From: an uncultured Collinsella sp.
GTDB lineage: Bacteria; Actinomycetota; Coriobacteriia; Coriobacteriales; Coriobacteriaceae
DNA length: 11,713 nt
Assembly (NCBI GenBank): GCA_902490325.1
Contig: CABUDJ010000066.1
Coordinates: 1 to 11,713, forward strand
Reading direction: 5' to 3'
This document shows, piece by piece, positions 1-6,362 of the stretch. A program made the translations under genes and the position numbers. Position 1 is the stretch's first letter, and every line of letters starts with the position of its first letter. A model generated the notes under the pieces. It saw nothing but the letters and a program-made list of their open reading frames with translations, was not told where the DNA came from and searched no databases.

Positions 1-142
1 CGCGATTGGCGAAAATGCGTTGGTGGAAATGGTGAAAATTATATTGACGCTAACAACTATCTGCCTCTTGAACTCGTCGGTGAAATGCCTCGGGTGCCTG
101 GGGTCCCTCATATACGGCCCTCCCGTCTCCTGCGCCCCTCCC
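1..142. other. Flank of the IS remnant, AT-richer, no identified gene
   Basis: The first ~90 bases are visibly less GC-rich than the transposase beside them. On the plus strand two frames stay open through them; the frame starting at base 1 reads DWRKCVGGNGENYIDANNY and then runs into the IS remnant. This could be the broken end of a gene cut by the insertion, but I recognise no family and the piece is too short to judge. The truncated transposase frame of the minus strand also reads through this flank before its stop at 50-52. Confidence 0.2.
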
Positions 143-901
143 GGAACTGTCCACATCAGTGTAGCCAATCCACACCGCGAGCCTCACGCCGCGCAGGCCC
201 CTGTCCCTGAGGGAGCCGAGGAACTCGGACCAGGCGGCCTCGCTCTCGCTGTCGAAGCAGGCGCAGCCGAGGAACTCCTTGTGCCCGGAGGACGACATGC
301 CGATCGCCGTGACGAGCGCGACGCTCGCGTAGCGCCCGCCGGTCCTGCACTTCATGTAGGTCGCGTCGAGCCACACGTAGGGGTGCTCGCCCTCGATCGG
401 CCGGGTCCTGAACGCCTCGGCCTCCTCGTCCAGCCCGGCGCACAGCGCCGACACCTCGGAGCTGGACAGCGAGGAGACGCCGAGCTCCTCGGCGACGAGC
501 CCGACCTTGCGGGTGCTCACGCCAGCGACGTACATCTCGCGCACGAGCGCGACCATGGACGCCTCGACGCGCGTGTAGCGCTCGAGTATGCCCTCGGGGA
601 AGTAGGTCCCCTCGCGCAGCTTGGGGACCCGCAGCTCGAGGTCGCCGAGGGAGGTCGACAGGGACCTCTCGCGGTAGCCGTTCCTGCTGTTGACGCGCTC
701 GGGCGACCTGGAGCCGCGGGGCGCGCCGCAGGCCTCCTGCGCCTGGGAGTCCATCAGGGCGTTGACCACGGACTGGATCACCTCCCTGCCGAACTCCCTC
801 AGGTCGTCGCACCGCGAGAACAGCGCGAGCAGGGCCTCGGTCTGGGGCCGGTCGAGGCCGAGCCCCCGGTCCGGCTGGGATAGAATGTCGCTGTGGGCCA
901 T
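50..901 (-). pseudogene. IS256-family transposase, C-terminal half deleted
   Basis: Remnant of a DDE transposase of the IS256 family. The ATG at 901 is chosen because GAAAGGAAAG lies just upstream; an in-frame start at 931 lacks this. From that start the reading frame gives 283 aa, against roughly 400 for the family. Residues 1-243 look normal: an N-terminal region with RVPKLREGTYFPE, a helix-turn-helix-like stretch (STRKVGLVAEELGVSS, ~129-144), and the first catalytic aspartate in YVWLDATYMKC (D179). The expected second aspartate motif (SDAH-like) should follow GLRGVRLAV, but the frame changes there to unrelated residues (WIGYTDVDSSGRG). Those residues are encoded by what looks like the element's own far end and then outside DNA. 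The second Asp and the Glu of the catalytic triad are absent, so the protein cannot be an active transposase. The family is clear; the internal-deletion explanation is inferred. Confidence 0.85.
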
Positions 902-989
902 CGTCTTTCCTTTCGTCGAATATCTAGGCACTGACGATTCTAGGCGATGGCCCTCCCTTGCTTCTTACACCACGACTGTGTGCGCTACC
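143..989. mobile_element. Internally deleted IS256-like element
   Basis: The probable ends are imperfect inverted repeats. The left end reads inward GGAACTGTCCACATCAGTGT from 143. The right end reads inward on the minus strand GGTAGCGCACACAGTCGTGG from 989. Both begin GG, carry a CACA block and run into GTGTA. The break in the transposase frame lies near 172, so only ~30 bp of the distal end is left and about 0.5 kb of the element is missing. I see no direct repeat of 8-9 bp outside these ends, so a target-site duplication is not supported. The ends are proposed from weak similarity and could be off by several bases. Confidence 0.5.
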
Positions 990-1231
990 AAGGGGCCAAC
1001 CATGACCGCCTTTTTCGAAAATCGACAGGCCTTCTACCTGCGGTTTTATTTTTCGTTTTCCCGGCATGGTTGAGGGTATCCAATTAAACGTAGTAGATAG
1101 GCCCGTTTTGTGGCATACAACCCATTCAAGCCCAATCTCGAAGGCTAAAGAGCGCCTCTCATCCACGCCTGTGAGCGAAAAGCAAATAGAATAAAAGCAA
1201 ATGAAAAGCCCGTTTGACGAGCGGAGGACAT
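990..1231. other. Non-coding stretch between IS remnant and small gene
   Basis: No gene is supported here. A minus-strand frame of 80 codons (1166-924) has no good ribosome site and runs into the IS end. The stretch is AT-richer than average. Just before the next gene is TAGAAT (1187-1192), a possible -10 box, flanked by two copies of AAAAGCAAAT. No convincing -35 box is seen. Confidence 0.3.
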
Positions 1232-1552
1232 ATGCGCGACGTAGCCGAAAGCGACTGGAAGCTGTTTAAGAAAATGCTTCCTCAATGGCAAGAACGTTAT
1301 ATGGAAAAGCTCATCGGCCAGTACGTTGAGATACTGAATGGCGGCAGCGAAGCGTCCAGTAGATTTTGGGCACTAGAAGAGAGCCTCAATAGAGACAAGC
1401 TGTCCTCAGGCGTAATTGCAAACGACATTCGCCGCAGCACAATGCACCGCGAGATAGCCAATTTGCTTATCGACAGCGTGATCACCCTTGACGACCTTGA
1501 CGGTTTTACCGAGGACATTAAGAGCTATGCGCAACACTGGATTGGCCAGTAA
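1232..1552 (+). CDS. Conserved small protein of unknown function
   Basis: A 106-aa soluble protein with no signal peptide or membrane segment. The ATG at 1232 is preferred over an in-frame start at 1214 because CGGAGGA lies six to seven bases upstream. The protein is rich in charged and aromatic residues: DWKLFKKMLPQWQERYMEKL near the N terminus, then a middle with FWALEESLNRDK, and a C-terminal helix-rich part with RRSTMHREIANLLIDSVITL and DDLDGF. From memory, this layout (DWKLF..LPxWQExYM..L, later RRSxM and ITxDDLDxFS) resembles a family of about 100 aa common in gut Firmicutes and Actinobacteria, sometimes mislabelled as a multidrug transporter. Nothing in it suggests transport. No function is assigned. 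It stands alone, convergent with the ABC transporter operon. Confidence 0.8.
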   Translation: MRDVAESDWKLFKKMLPQWQERYMEKLIGQYVEILNGGSEASSRFWALEESLNRDKLSSGVIANDIRRSTMHREIANLLIDSVITLDDLDGFTEDIKSYAQHWIGQ

Positions 1553-1585
1553 GAGCACCGAACGACAAACATCCCCAGCAAAACG

Positions 1586-1627
1586 GGGCAAACGCTGGGC
1601 CACCTATAGGCTGCCCAGCGTTTGCCC
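1586..1627. terminator. Strong hairpin in convergent gap, likely bidirectional terminator
   Basis: GGGCAAACGCTGGGC (1586-1600) pairs perfectly over 15 bp with 1613-1627, leaving a 12-nt loop. It lies 34 bases after the small plus-strand gene and 42 bases after the stop of the minus-strand permease. Neither side has a long T run: the plus side continues AGATAAAACC and the minus side CCGTTTTGC. It may therefore act mainly as an mRNA end stabiliser. Confidence 0.6.
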
Positions 1628-1633
1628 AGATAA

Positions 1634-1670
1634 AACCTGCCAAAATAAACCTGTCCCTTTTTGGCAGGTT
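1634..1670 (-). repeat. Palindromic intergenic repeat, copy A
   Basis: The arms at 1634-1645 and 1659-1670 pair over 12 bp (AACCTGCCAAAA with TTTTGGCAGGTT), and the hairpin overlaps the permease stop codon. Read on the minus strand, 1669-1634 matches 5191-5226 of the plus strand at 32 of 36 positions, with 28 of 29 in the core. The two copies are therefore inverted and bracket the ABC operon. It resembles a REP-type element. Confidence 0.75.
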
Positions 1671-4434
1671 ACTCGGCGCTCTTGAGGGCGCCGACCATGT
1701 CGATCTTGTTGAGCGTTCGGTTGGTGGCGAGGTTGACGATAAACGTAAAGCCGAAGGAAAGCACTACGGCGAGCACGTAGCTTAGCGGCTCGACCTCAAC
1801 GTCAAAGTACAGCGACGGCATCTGCAGGATGTACGTAAAGCTCTCGGCAAGCAGGCCACCCAGCGGCACGCCCAGTGCGGTGCCAATCGCCGTGAGGATC
1901 AACGTCTCCTTGTTGACGTAATGGTGTACCTCGCCACGGCGGAAGCCCAGCACCTTGATGGTCGCCAGCTCGCGCTCGCGCTCGGAGATATTCGTGTTGG
2001 ACAACGTAAACACCACCACAAACGACAGGCACGCCGCCATAAAGGTCACGAGCACCACGACGGAATTGATGATAGTGAAGTTCGCCTCGTAGTTCTGCCA
2101 ATGTTCGGCCGTGCTCGAGATGGTGAGCCAGCCGTCACTCTTAAGATTCTTGCTAAACGCAATCTGGTCGGCCGACGAGCCCTTAAGCAGCACAAAGACG
2201 CCGTTAAGGCGCACGCTTCGACCGAACGCGCGCTCATAGGTGCCCTGCGTCATGTAAAGCGTGTTGCCCAGATAGTTGAGCGAGATGTCGCTAACCTTGA
2301 CCTTAGCAACATTGAGCGACGAATCCTGGACGTGCGCCGTATCGCCCGGCTGAATCCCCAGTACCAGCTGTGAACTCTTGCTCAGATACACGTCTCCGTC
2401 ACGCAAAGACAGCGGCTCTTTGGACTCATCCTCAAGGCGAACGTAGTCGTCCAGGTCGTTCGTGCGGTCATCGGGCACCACGATCAGCTGCACGGTCTCG
2501 CTCTTGCCGCCAAACGTAAAGGTGACGTTGTCGGTCATAATCGGCAGCGTCGAAGTCACGGTCACGTTGGAATCATTGGCCGCGCTGCGCTCATCCAACG
2601 CCGCGCACGTCTGCGTAAAGTCATCGGGGTTGGCGACCGCCAGCAAGTCATAACGCGTGATATGCCCGTACTGTTTGGGCGAAAGCGCCACCGACGTATC
2701 GCGGATGCCCATACCGCAGATCACGAGCGCCGTGCAACCGGCGATGCCGAAGATGGTCATAAAGGCGCGCTTTTTATAGCGGAATAGGTTGCGTGCAGCG
2801 ACCTTGTTCAAAAAGCCCATGCGGCGCCAGATACAGCCGATGCGCTCGAGCAAGATGCGCGAGCCAGCGCGCGGGGCCTTGGGACGCATAAGCGAGGCCG
2901 GGGTCTCGGCCATCTCGTGGCGGCAGGCGATAATCGTGGCGCCCACCACGCCCACGGCAAACAGCGCCACCGAAACGATCGAGGACACGATGTCGTACGA
3001 AAGCAGCATCTGGGGCAGTGAGTACATGTCGTCGAACACCGTAAACAGGAACAGCGGCAGGCCCACAAATCCGATGATGTTGCCGAGCACGCCGCCGATC
3101 AGACAAGCCCACAGCGCATAGTCCACGTATTTGGACAGGATGCGTCCGCGCGAATAACCGAGCGCCTTATACAGGCCGATGAGCGTGCGCTCCTCCTCGA
3201 CCATACGCGTGGCGGTGGTAAGGCTGATGAGCACGGCGACGATAAAGAAGATGAACGGGAACACCGTGGCGATGGCCTCAATTGACGAGCTGTCGCTCTC
3301 CACGCTCGAGTAGCTTGCGATGTTGCCGCGGTCCTGGATGTACCAGGTGCATTCGCCCAGATCGGAAAGCTCGGCGCGGGCATCGGCAAACTGTTGATCG
3401 GCGGCGGCGCGACGCTGATCCAGGTCGGCTTGCGCCTGCGCACGCTCGTCGCTGCCCTCGGCCATGCGATTGATGTTGTCCTGCTCAATCCCAAAGAGCA
3501 TATTCGCCTGACGCTCAGCCGCGTCCAAGCTCGCCGGCGTGTCGACCGTCAGCTCCTGGGCGCGCGCCTTCTCACGCTCCTCGCGGATCTTCTCGATATT
3601 GCCCTTGACCTCATTGATCTTTGCCGCGTAGGAATCCGAATAGGAGTTGAGGCTCTTGGCTCCCTCGACGATCACGTGGACCGCGGAGTAGGAAGAAGAT
3701 GTCGCGGCGTCCTCGCTCACATAGAACTTATAGTCCGCCGCCGAAGCAGCGCGAAAGGCGTTGACTGTCGAGTCAGAACTTACATCAGTGGGGTCGAGGA
3801 CCTCAGCCGTAATGGTGTAATCGCCCGCGGCAAACTGGTCCTTGGCGCTTTGATTGGACGAGCTCGCGTCATTGGCGGCAAAACTCACCGTATCGCCGAT
3901 TTTCTTGCCCGATGCCTTCAGGAACTTCGAAGTCACCGCGACTTCATCGGCGCTCTCGGGCAAATCGCCGTTCACGAGCACCGGCTGATCGATGTTCTCC
4001 TTGGAGAGACTCTGCACGACCACGCGCTCGCGCGTTGTGCCCACGGCGGTGTAGGCGATCTCGGTGTAGATGCCCTCGGCCGTTTCGACGCCATCGACCT
4101 CTTGTATGGCGTCGAGATCATCGTCAGTCAGGCCATAGGTCGACTGCACGTTAATGTCATAGACATTTTGCTGGTCGAAGTAGGCGTCGACCGAATCGCA
4201 CAGATCCTCGCAGCCTGCCTTAAGACCGCACATCACACTCACGCCGAGCGCGGTGATGACCACAATGGACAGGAAGCGCTTAAGGCTGCCTCGGATTGTG
4301 CGGTAGATGCCACGGCGAAAAACCGTCGGCACCATATCGTTTGAGCTTTGGGCAGTGCGGTAGGTCGTAAAATCCTGCTCGCGCTCCGTGTTCTGCGCGT
4401 CGCGGCGTAGGCTGTTTTGGCGGTCTTGGTCCAT
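1669..4434 (-). CDS. ABC transporter permease, two FtsX modules
   Basis: A membrane subunit of an MacB/FtsX-type (type VII) ABC exporter or mechanotransmitter, 921 aa from the ATG at 4434. That ATG is 5 nt after the ATPase stop, which suggests coupled translation; a GTG at 4446 overlapping the ATPase is an alternative. The first membrane segment is at ~54-72. A large extracellular region follows (~73-385) with a charged coiled-coil stretch at ~270-360. Next is an FtsX core with segments near 387-408, 438-464 and 482-503 and the cytoplasmic EEERTLIGLYKALGYSRGR. A second module has a segment at ~558-577, another extracellular part (~580-785), and a core at ~790-903 with ERERELATIKVLGF. The duplicated FtsX core in one chain means one polypeptide can pair with an ATPase dimer. 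The substrate cannot be told from sequence; relatives handle peptides, lipoproteins or sense antibiotics. No sensor kinase or regulator is adjacent. Confidence 0.93.
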   Translation of the reverse strand: MDQDRQNSLRRDAQNTEREQDFTTYRTAQSSNDMVPTVFRRGIYRTIRGSLKRFLSIVVITALGVSVMCGLKAGCEDLCDSVDAYFDQQNVYDINVQSTYGLTDDDLDAIQEVDGVETAEGIYTEIAYTAVGTTRERVVVQSLSKENIDQPVLVNGDLPESADEVAVTSKFLKASGKKIGDTVSFAANDASSSNQSAKDQFAAGDYTITAEVLDPTDVSSDSTVNAFRAASAADYKFYVSEDAATSSSYSAVHVIVEGAKSLNSYSDSYAAKINEVKGNIEKIREEREKARAQELTVDTPASLDAAERQANMLFGIEQDNINRMAEGSDERAQAQADLDQRRAAADQQFADARAELSDLGECTWYIQDRGNIASYSSVESDSSSIEAIATVFPFIFFIVAVLISLTTATRMVEEERTLIGLYKALGYSRGRILSKYVDYALWACLIGGVLGNIIGFVGLPLFLFTVFDDMYSLPQMLLSYDIVSSIVSVALFAVGVVGATIIACRHEMAETPASLMRPKAPRAGSRILLERIGCIWRRMGFLNKVAARNLFRYKKRAFMTIFGIAGCTALVICGMGIRDTSVALSPKQYGHITRYDLLAVANPDDFTQTCAALDERSAANDSNVTVTSTLPIMTDNVTFTFGGKSETVQLIVVPDDRTNDLDDYVRLEDESKEPLSLRDGDVYLSKSSQLVLGIQPGDTAHVQDSSLNVAKVKVSDISLNYLGNTLYMTQGTYERAFGRSVRLNGVFVLLKGSSADQIAFSKNLKSDGWLTISSTAEHWQNYEANFTIINSVVVLVTFMAACLSFVVVFTLSNTNISERERELATIKVLGFRRGEVHHYVNKETLILTAIGTALGVPLGGLLAESFTYILQMPSLYFDVEVEPLSYVLAVVLSFGFTFIVNLATNRTLNKIDMVGALKSAE

Positions 4435-4439
4435 GGGCG

Positions 4440-5141
4440 CTACCACTCGATCGTCTCGATAGGCACGGGATTTTGCTGGACCGTCTCGCTCTCCACGCGA
4501 CCGTTCTTAAAGCGGATCAGGCGATCGGCCATGGGCGCCAGCGCGGAGTTGTGGGTGATGATGATGACCGTAATGCCCTGCTTGCGGCAAGTGTCCTGCA
4601 GCAGCTGCAAGATCTGCTTGCCGGTTTTATAGTCAAGTGCGCCCGTGGGCTCGTCGCACAAAAGCAGCTTGGGGTTCTTTGCCAGTGCGCGGGCAATGGA
4701 CACGCGCTGCTGCTCGCCGCCCGAAAGCTGTGCCGGAAAGTTGCCCAGGCGCTCGCCCAGGCCAACCTGACGAAGCGTTTGCTCGGCATCGAGCGAATCA
4801 GGGCAGATTTGCGCCGCAAGCTCAACATTTTCGAGCGCCGTCAGGTTGGGGACCAGATTGTAGAACTGGAAGACAAAGCCGACGTCGGCGCGGCGGTATT
4901 CCACGAGCTGCGCCTCGTTAGCGGAGCTCACATCGCGCCCGTCCACCGTCACGGTGCCGGAAGTCGCCGTATCCATGCCGCCCAGAATGTTGAGCGCCGT
5001 GGTCTTGCCGGCACCCGAAGCACCCAAAATGATGGCGAGCTCGCCGCGCTCGACCGTAAAGCTCGCGCCGTCGAGTGCGTGAATGCGGGCGTCGCCCTCG
5101 CCGTATGCCTTGATGACGTCTTTGAATTCGATATAAGCCAT
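4440..5141 (-). CDS. ABC transporter ATPase, MacB/LolD type
   Basis: A 233-aa cytoplasmic nucleotide-binding subunit that should power the permease encoded immediately downstream. All ATPase motifs are present: Walker A GASGAGKT (40-47), Q-loop Q92 in GFVFQFYNLVPNLTALENV, signature LSGGEQQ (139-145), Walker B LLLCDEP (159-165), D-loop GALD (167-170), and the switch histidine H197 in IIITHN. The FQFYNLVPxLTALENV stretch is typical of ATPases that partner FtsX-like permeases. The length is normal for the family. The start has only a modest ribosome site (GGGAACC). The gene heads a two-gene operon. Its upstream region carries copy B of the palindromic repeat, and TAATAC (minus strand, near 5180) could be a -10 box, but no -35 box stands out. 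Confidence 0.96.
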   Translation of the reverse strand: MAYIEFKDVIKAYGEGDARIHALDGASFTVERGELAIILGASGAGKTTALNILGGMDTATSGTVTVDGRDVSSANEAQLVEYRRADVGFVFQFYNLVPNLTALENVELAAQICPDSLDAEQTLRQVGLGERLGNFPAQLSGGEQQRVSIARALAKNPKLLLCDEPTGALDYKTGKQILQLLQDTCRKQGITVIIITHNSALAPMADRLIRFKNGRVESETVQQNPVPIETIEW

Positions 5142-5190
5142 CGATCGGTTCCCATCTGGTCGGATAACTCTTTAGTATTACCCATTTCGC

Positions 5191-5226
5191 ACCGACTAAA
5201 AAGGGACGGGTTTATTTTGGCAGGTT
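5191..5226 (+). repeat. Palindromic intergenic repeat, copy B (inverted to copy A)
   Basis: Thirty-six bases match the minus strand of 1669-1634 at 32 positions. The core 5198-5226 has a single mismatch. One arm of the palindrome is degraded here (ACCGACT instead of ACCTGCC), so the hairpin is weak in this copy. It lies 50 bp upstream of the ATPase start. Confidence 0.75.
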
Positions 5227-5341
5227 CTATATGGGGAAACGGCAGCTATAGATGAGGCGCCGGGGAGGCAGAGAAATCATCGATGGGGTCAGGCCAACCG
5301 CCAAACACAACGCACGCATCTCAATCTGTCAGCCAAATCAT

Positions 5342-5357
5342 TCGAACAGCTGTTCGT
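5342..5357 (+). promoter_or_regulatory. LexA-like SOS operator
   Basis: CGAACAGCTGTTCG (5343-5356) is a perfect 14-bp palindrome. With its flanks it reads TCGAAC-N4-GTTCGT, one base from the mycobacterial SOS box TCGAAC-N4-GTTCGA and close to the Bacillus box CGAACRNRYGTTYC. It ends four bases before the -10 box of the GyrI-like gene, so a bound repressor would cover the spacer and -35 region. The palindrome is seen; LexA binding is inferred. Confidence 0.7.
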
Positions 5358-5360
5358 TTC

Positions 5361-5366
5361 TATGAT
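5361..5366 (+). promoter_or_regulatory. -10 box of the GyrI-like gene promoter
   Basis: TATGAT differs from TATAAT at one position and lies 46 bp upstream of the start codon. With a 17-bp spacer the -35 position would be TCATTC (5338-5343), a poor match; the -35 region is overlapped by the palindromic operator. The leader then carries AAAGGCGG ahead of the ATG. Confidence 0.5.
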
Positions 5367-5412
5367 ATGATTCCGCTATCTAAGCAGGCCAATACGCAGA
5401 AAGGCGGCCAAC

Positions 5413-6051
5413 ATGGCGTTCGACTTTAAGAAGGAATGCAAGGAGCTCTACAAACCTGCAAGCAAGCCGAGTATCGTAACTGTCCCGCCTATGAGCTACG
5501 TTGCCGTTCGCGGAAAGGGCAACCCAAATACCGAAGGTGGCGAGTATCAAAACGCCCTGCCGCTACTTTACGGCATCGCCTATACCGTCAAGATGTCGAA
5601 GAAAGGCTCAAGGAGTATCGAGGGCTATTTCGACTTTGTGGTACCGCCGCTCGAGGGTTTCTGGTGGCAAGACTCCCCGAGCGGCGACATCGATTATGTA
5701 CGCAAGGACGATTTCAACTTTATCTCGTGCATCCGCCTGCCCGATTTCGTCAGCCGAGATGATTTTGACTGGGCAGTCGCGGAGGCCACGGCCAAAAAGA
5801 AACTGGACTTTTCTGCCGTCGAGCTGCTTAAAGTTGACGAGGGTCTCTGCGTTCAATGCATGCACACCGGGCCCTATGACGACGAACCGGCGACCGTAAA
5901 CGCTATGCATGAATACACGACCGAGCAGGGCTATGTCCCCGACTTCTCAGGCACCCGTTTACATCACGAAATCTATCTCTCCGATCCACGCAAATGTGCA
6001 CCGGAGAAACTAAAGACCGTGGTTCGTCATCCTATCAAGCGCGCTGAATAG
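5413..6051 (+). CDS. GyrI-like small-molecule-binding domain protein
   Basis: A 212-aa cytoplasmic protein of the GyrI-like (SHS2/SOUL-like) fold, in the branch related to Listeria Lin2189. Family hallmarks are PPMSYVAVRGKGNPN (~25-39), WW at 84-85 that would line the ligand pocket, HTGPYDDEPATVNAM (151-165), and LHHEIYLSDPRKCAPEKLKT (183-202), with the acidic residue E186 of the pocket. Members of this family bind amphipathic small molecules, and some (Lin2189, SAV2435) hydrolyse cyclopropane-containing genotoxins. E. coli GyrI/SbmC protects gyrase and is SOS-induced. The ATG at 5413 has AAAGGCGG five bases upstream. The gene is single, with its own promoter and a LexA-like operator, which supports a role against DNA-damaging compounds; the ligand is unknown. 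A DNA alkyltransferase gene lies nearby on the opposite strand. Confidence 0.88.
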   Translation: MAFDFKKECKELYKPASKPSIVTVPPMSYVAVRGKGNPNTEGGEYQNALPLLYGIAYTVKMSKKGSRSIEGYFDFVVPPLEGFWWQDSPSGDIDYVRKDDFNFISCIRLPDFVSRDDFDWAVAEATAKKKLDFSAVELLKVDEGLCVQCMHTGPYDDEPATVNAMHEYTTEQGYVPDFSGTRLHHEIYLSDPRKCAPEKLKTVVRHPIKRAE

Positions 6052-6080
6052 CGCGGAGCGCCGTCCCGCGCATCAGGTTT
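6051..6080 (+). terminator. Weak terminator-like hairpin after the GyrI-like gene
   Basis: GCGCGG (6051-6056) pairs with CCGCGC (6066-6071) around a 9-nt loop, and TTTT follows a few bases on in ATCAGGTTTTAGG. The stem is short and the T tract small, so this is only a possible terminator. Confidence 0.35.
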
Positions 6081-6123
6081 TAGGCCAGGCAATCAGCCGC
6101 TCCAAGATCATCTGGCAGCTTCC

Positions 6124-6150
6124 TTGACGCAGGTCATCGTATCTTATAAT
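6124..6150 (+). promoter_or_regulatory. Promoter of the Abi remnant leader
   Basis: TTGACG (6124-6129) and a consensus TATAAT (6145-6150) are separated by 15 bp, a little short but workable. It would start a transcript near 6157, just ahead of the structured leader. Confidence 0.55.
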
Positions 6151-6156
6151 TTTATG

Positions 6157-6205
6157 TCTCTAAAGCTGGAAAGCCTCTCAACGATGCGCAACTCCAGCTC
6201 TTTTT
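6157..6205 (+). ncRNA. Candidate structured leader RNA of an AbiF-like locus
   Basis: AGCTGGA (6164-6170) pairs with TCCAGCT (6193-6199) and is followed by CTTTTT (6200-6205), a small terminator-like hairpin. Directly after the first arm, AAGCCTCT (6171-6178) is complementary to AGAGGCTT (6212-6219), which holds the ribosome site of the Abi fragment. The order arm A, arm B, A', B' is that of an H-type pseudoknot. AbiF-type genes are known to have a conserved structured RNA beside them. Whether this leader belongs to that class is inferred from position and pairing only. Confidence 0.45.
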
Positions 6206-6221
6206 ATATCAAGAGGCTTAA

Positions 6222-6347
6222 ATGAAATACCAGAAGTCGTGGATATCCATCAACGAACAGATAGCACTATTGACAGAAAACAAGGGTCTTAAGTGCTCTA
6301 ATCAAAGCGAACTCGAGCGAGCTTTGGTCGAAGTCGGCTACTACAGG
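6222..6347 (+). pseudogene. Abi_2 (AbiD/AbiF-like) abortive-infection protein, N-terminal fragment
   Basis: The first 42 codons read MKYQKSWISINEQIALL (1-17), then an ELERALVEVGYYR end. This is the usual opening of Abi_2 proteins, which start with K.(P/S)W(I/L)S..EQI..L and continue to a (I/V)GYYRLSGYW motif. The similarity stops exactly after GYYR. The frame stays open for another 243 codons, but only as the antisense of the alkyltransferase gene, so it does not encode an Abi domain. The family's normal length is about 300 aa and its HEPN-type catalytic residues are further downstream, so the product cannot work. The start codon, an AAGAGG ribosome site, a leader and a promoter are all still present, which implies a fairly recent loss by deletion, with the junction between 6347 and 6363. 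Confidence 0.7.
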
Positions 6348-6362
6348 CAAAGTACTCGAGCG

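Noticed and set aside
20..883. Long plus-strand frame opposite the transposase
   Set aside because: It is the antisense of a GC-rich coding frame, with a low-complexity A/G/P/R/L product and a TTG start without a ribosome site.
924..1166. Eighty-codon minus-strand frame beside the IS remnant
   Set aside because: It has no ribosome site and no recognisable family, and it overlaps the presumed IS end; composition is not coding-like.
3394..4344. Long plus-strand frame opposite the permease
   Set aside because: The minus-strand permease has clear FtsX modules and membrane segments; this frame is its shadow.
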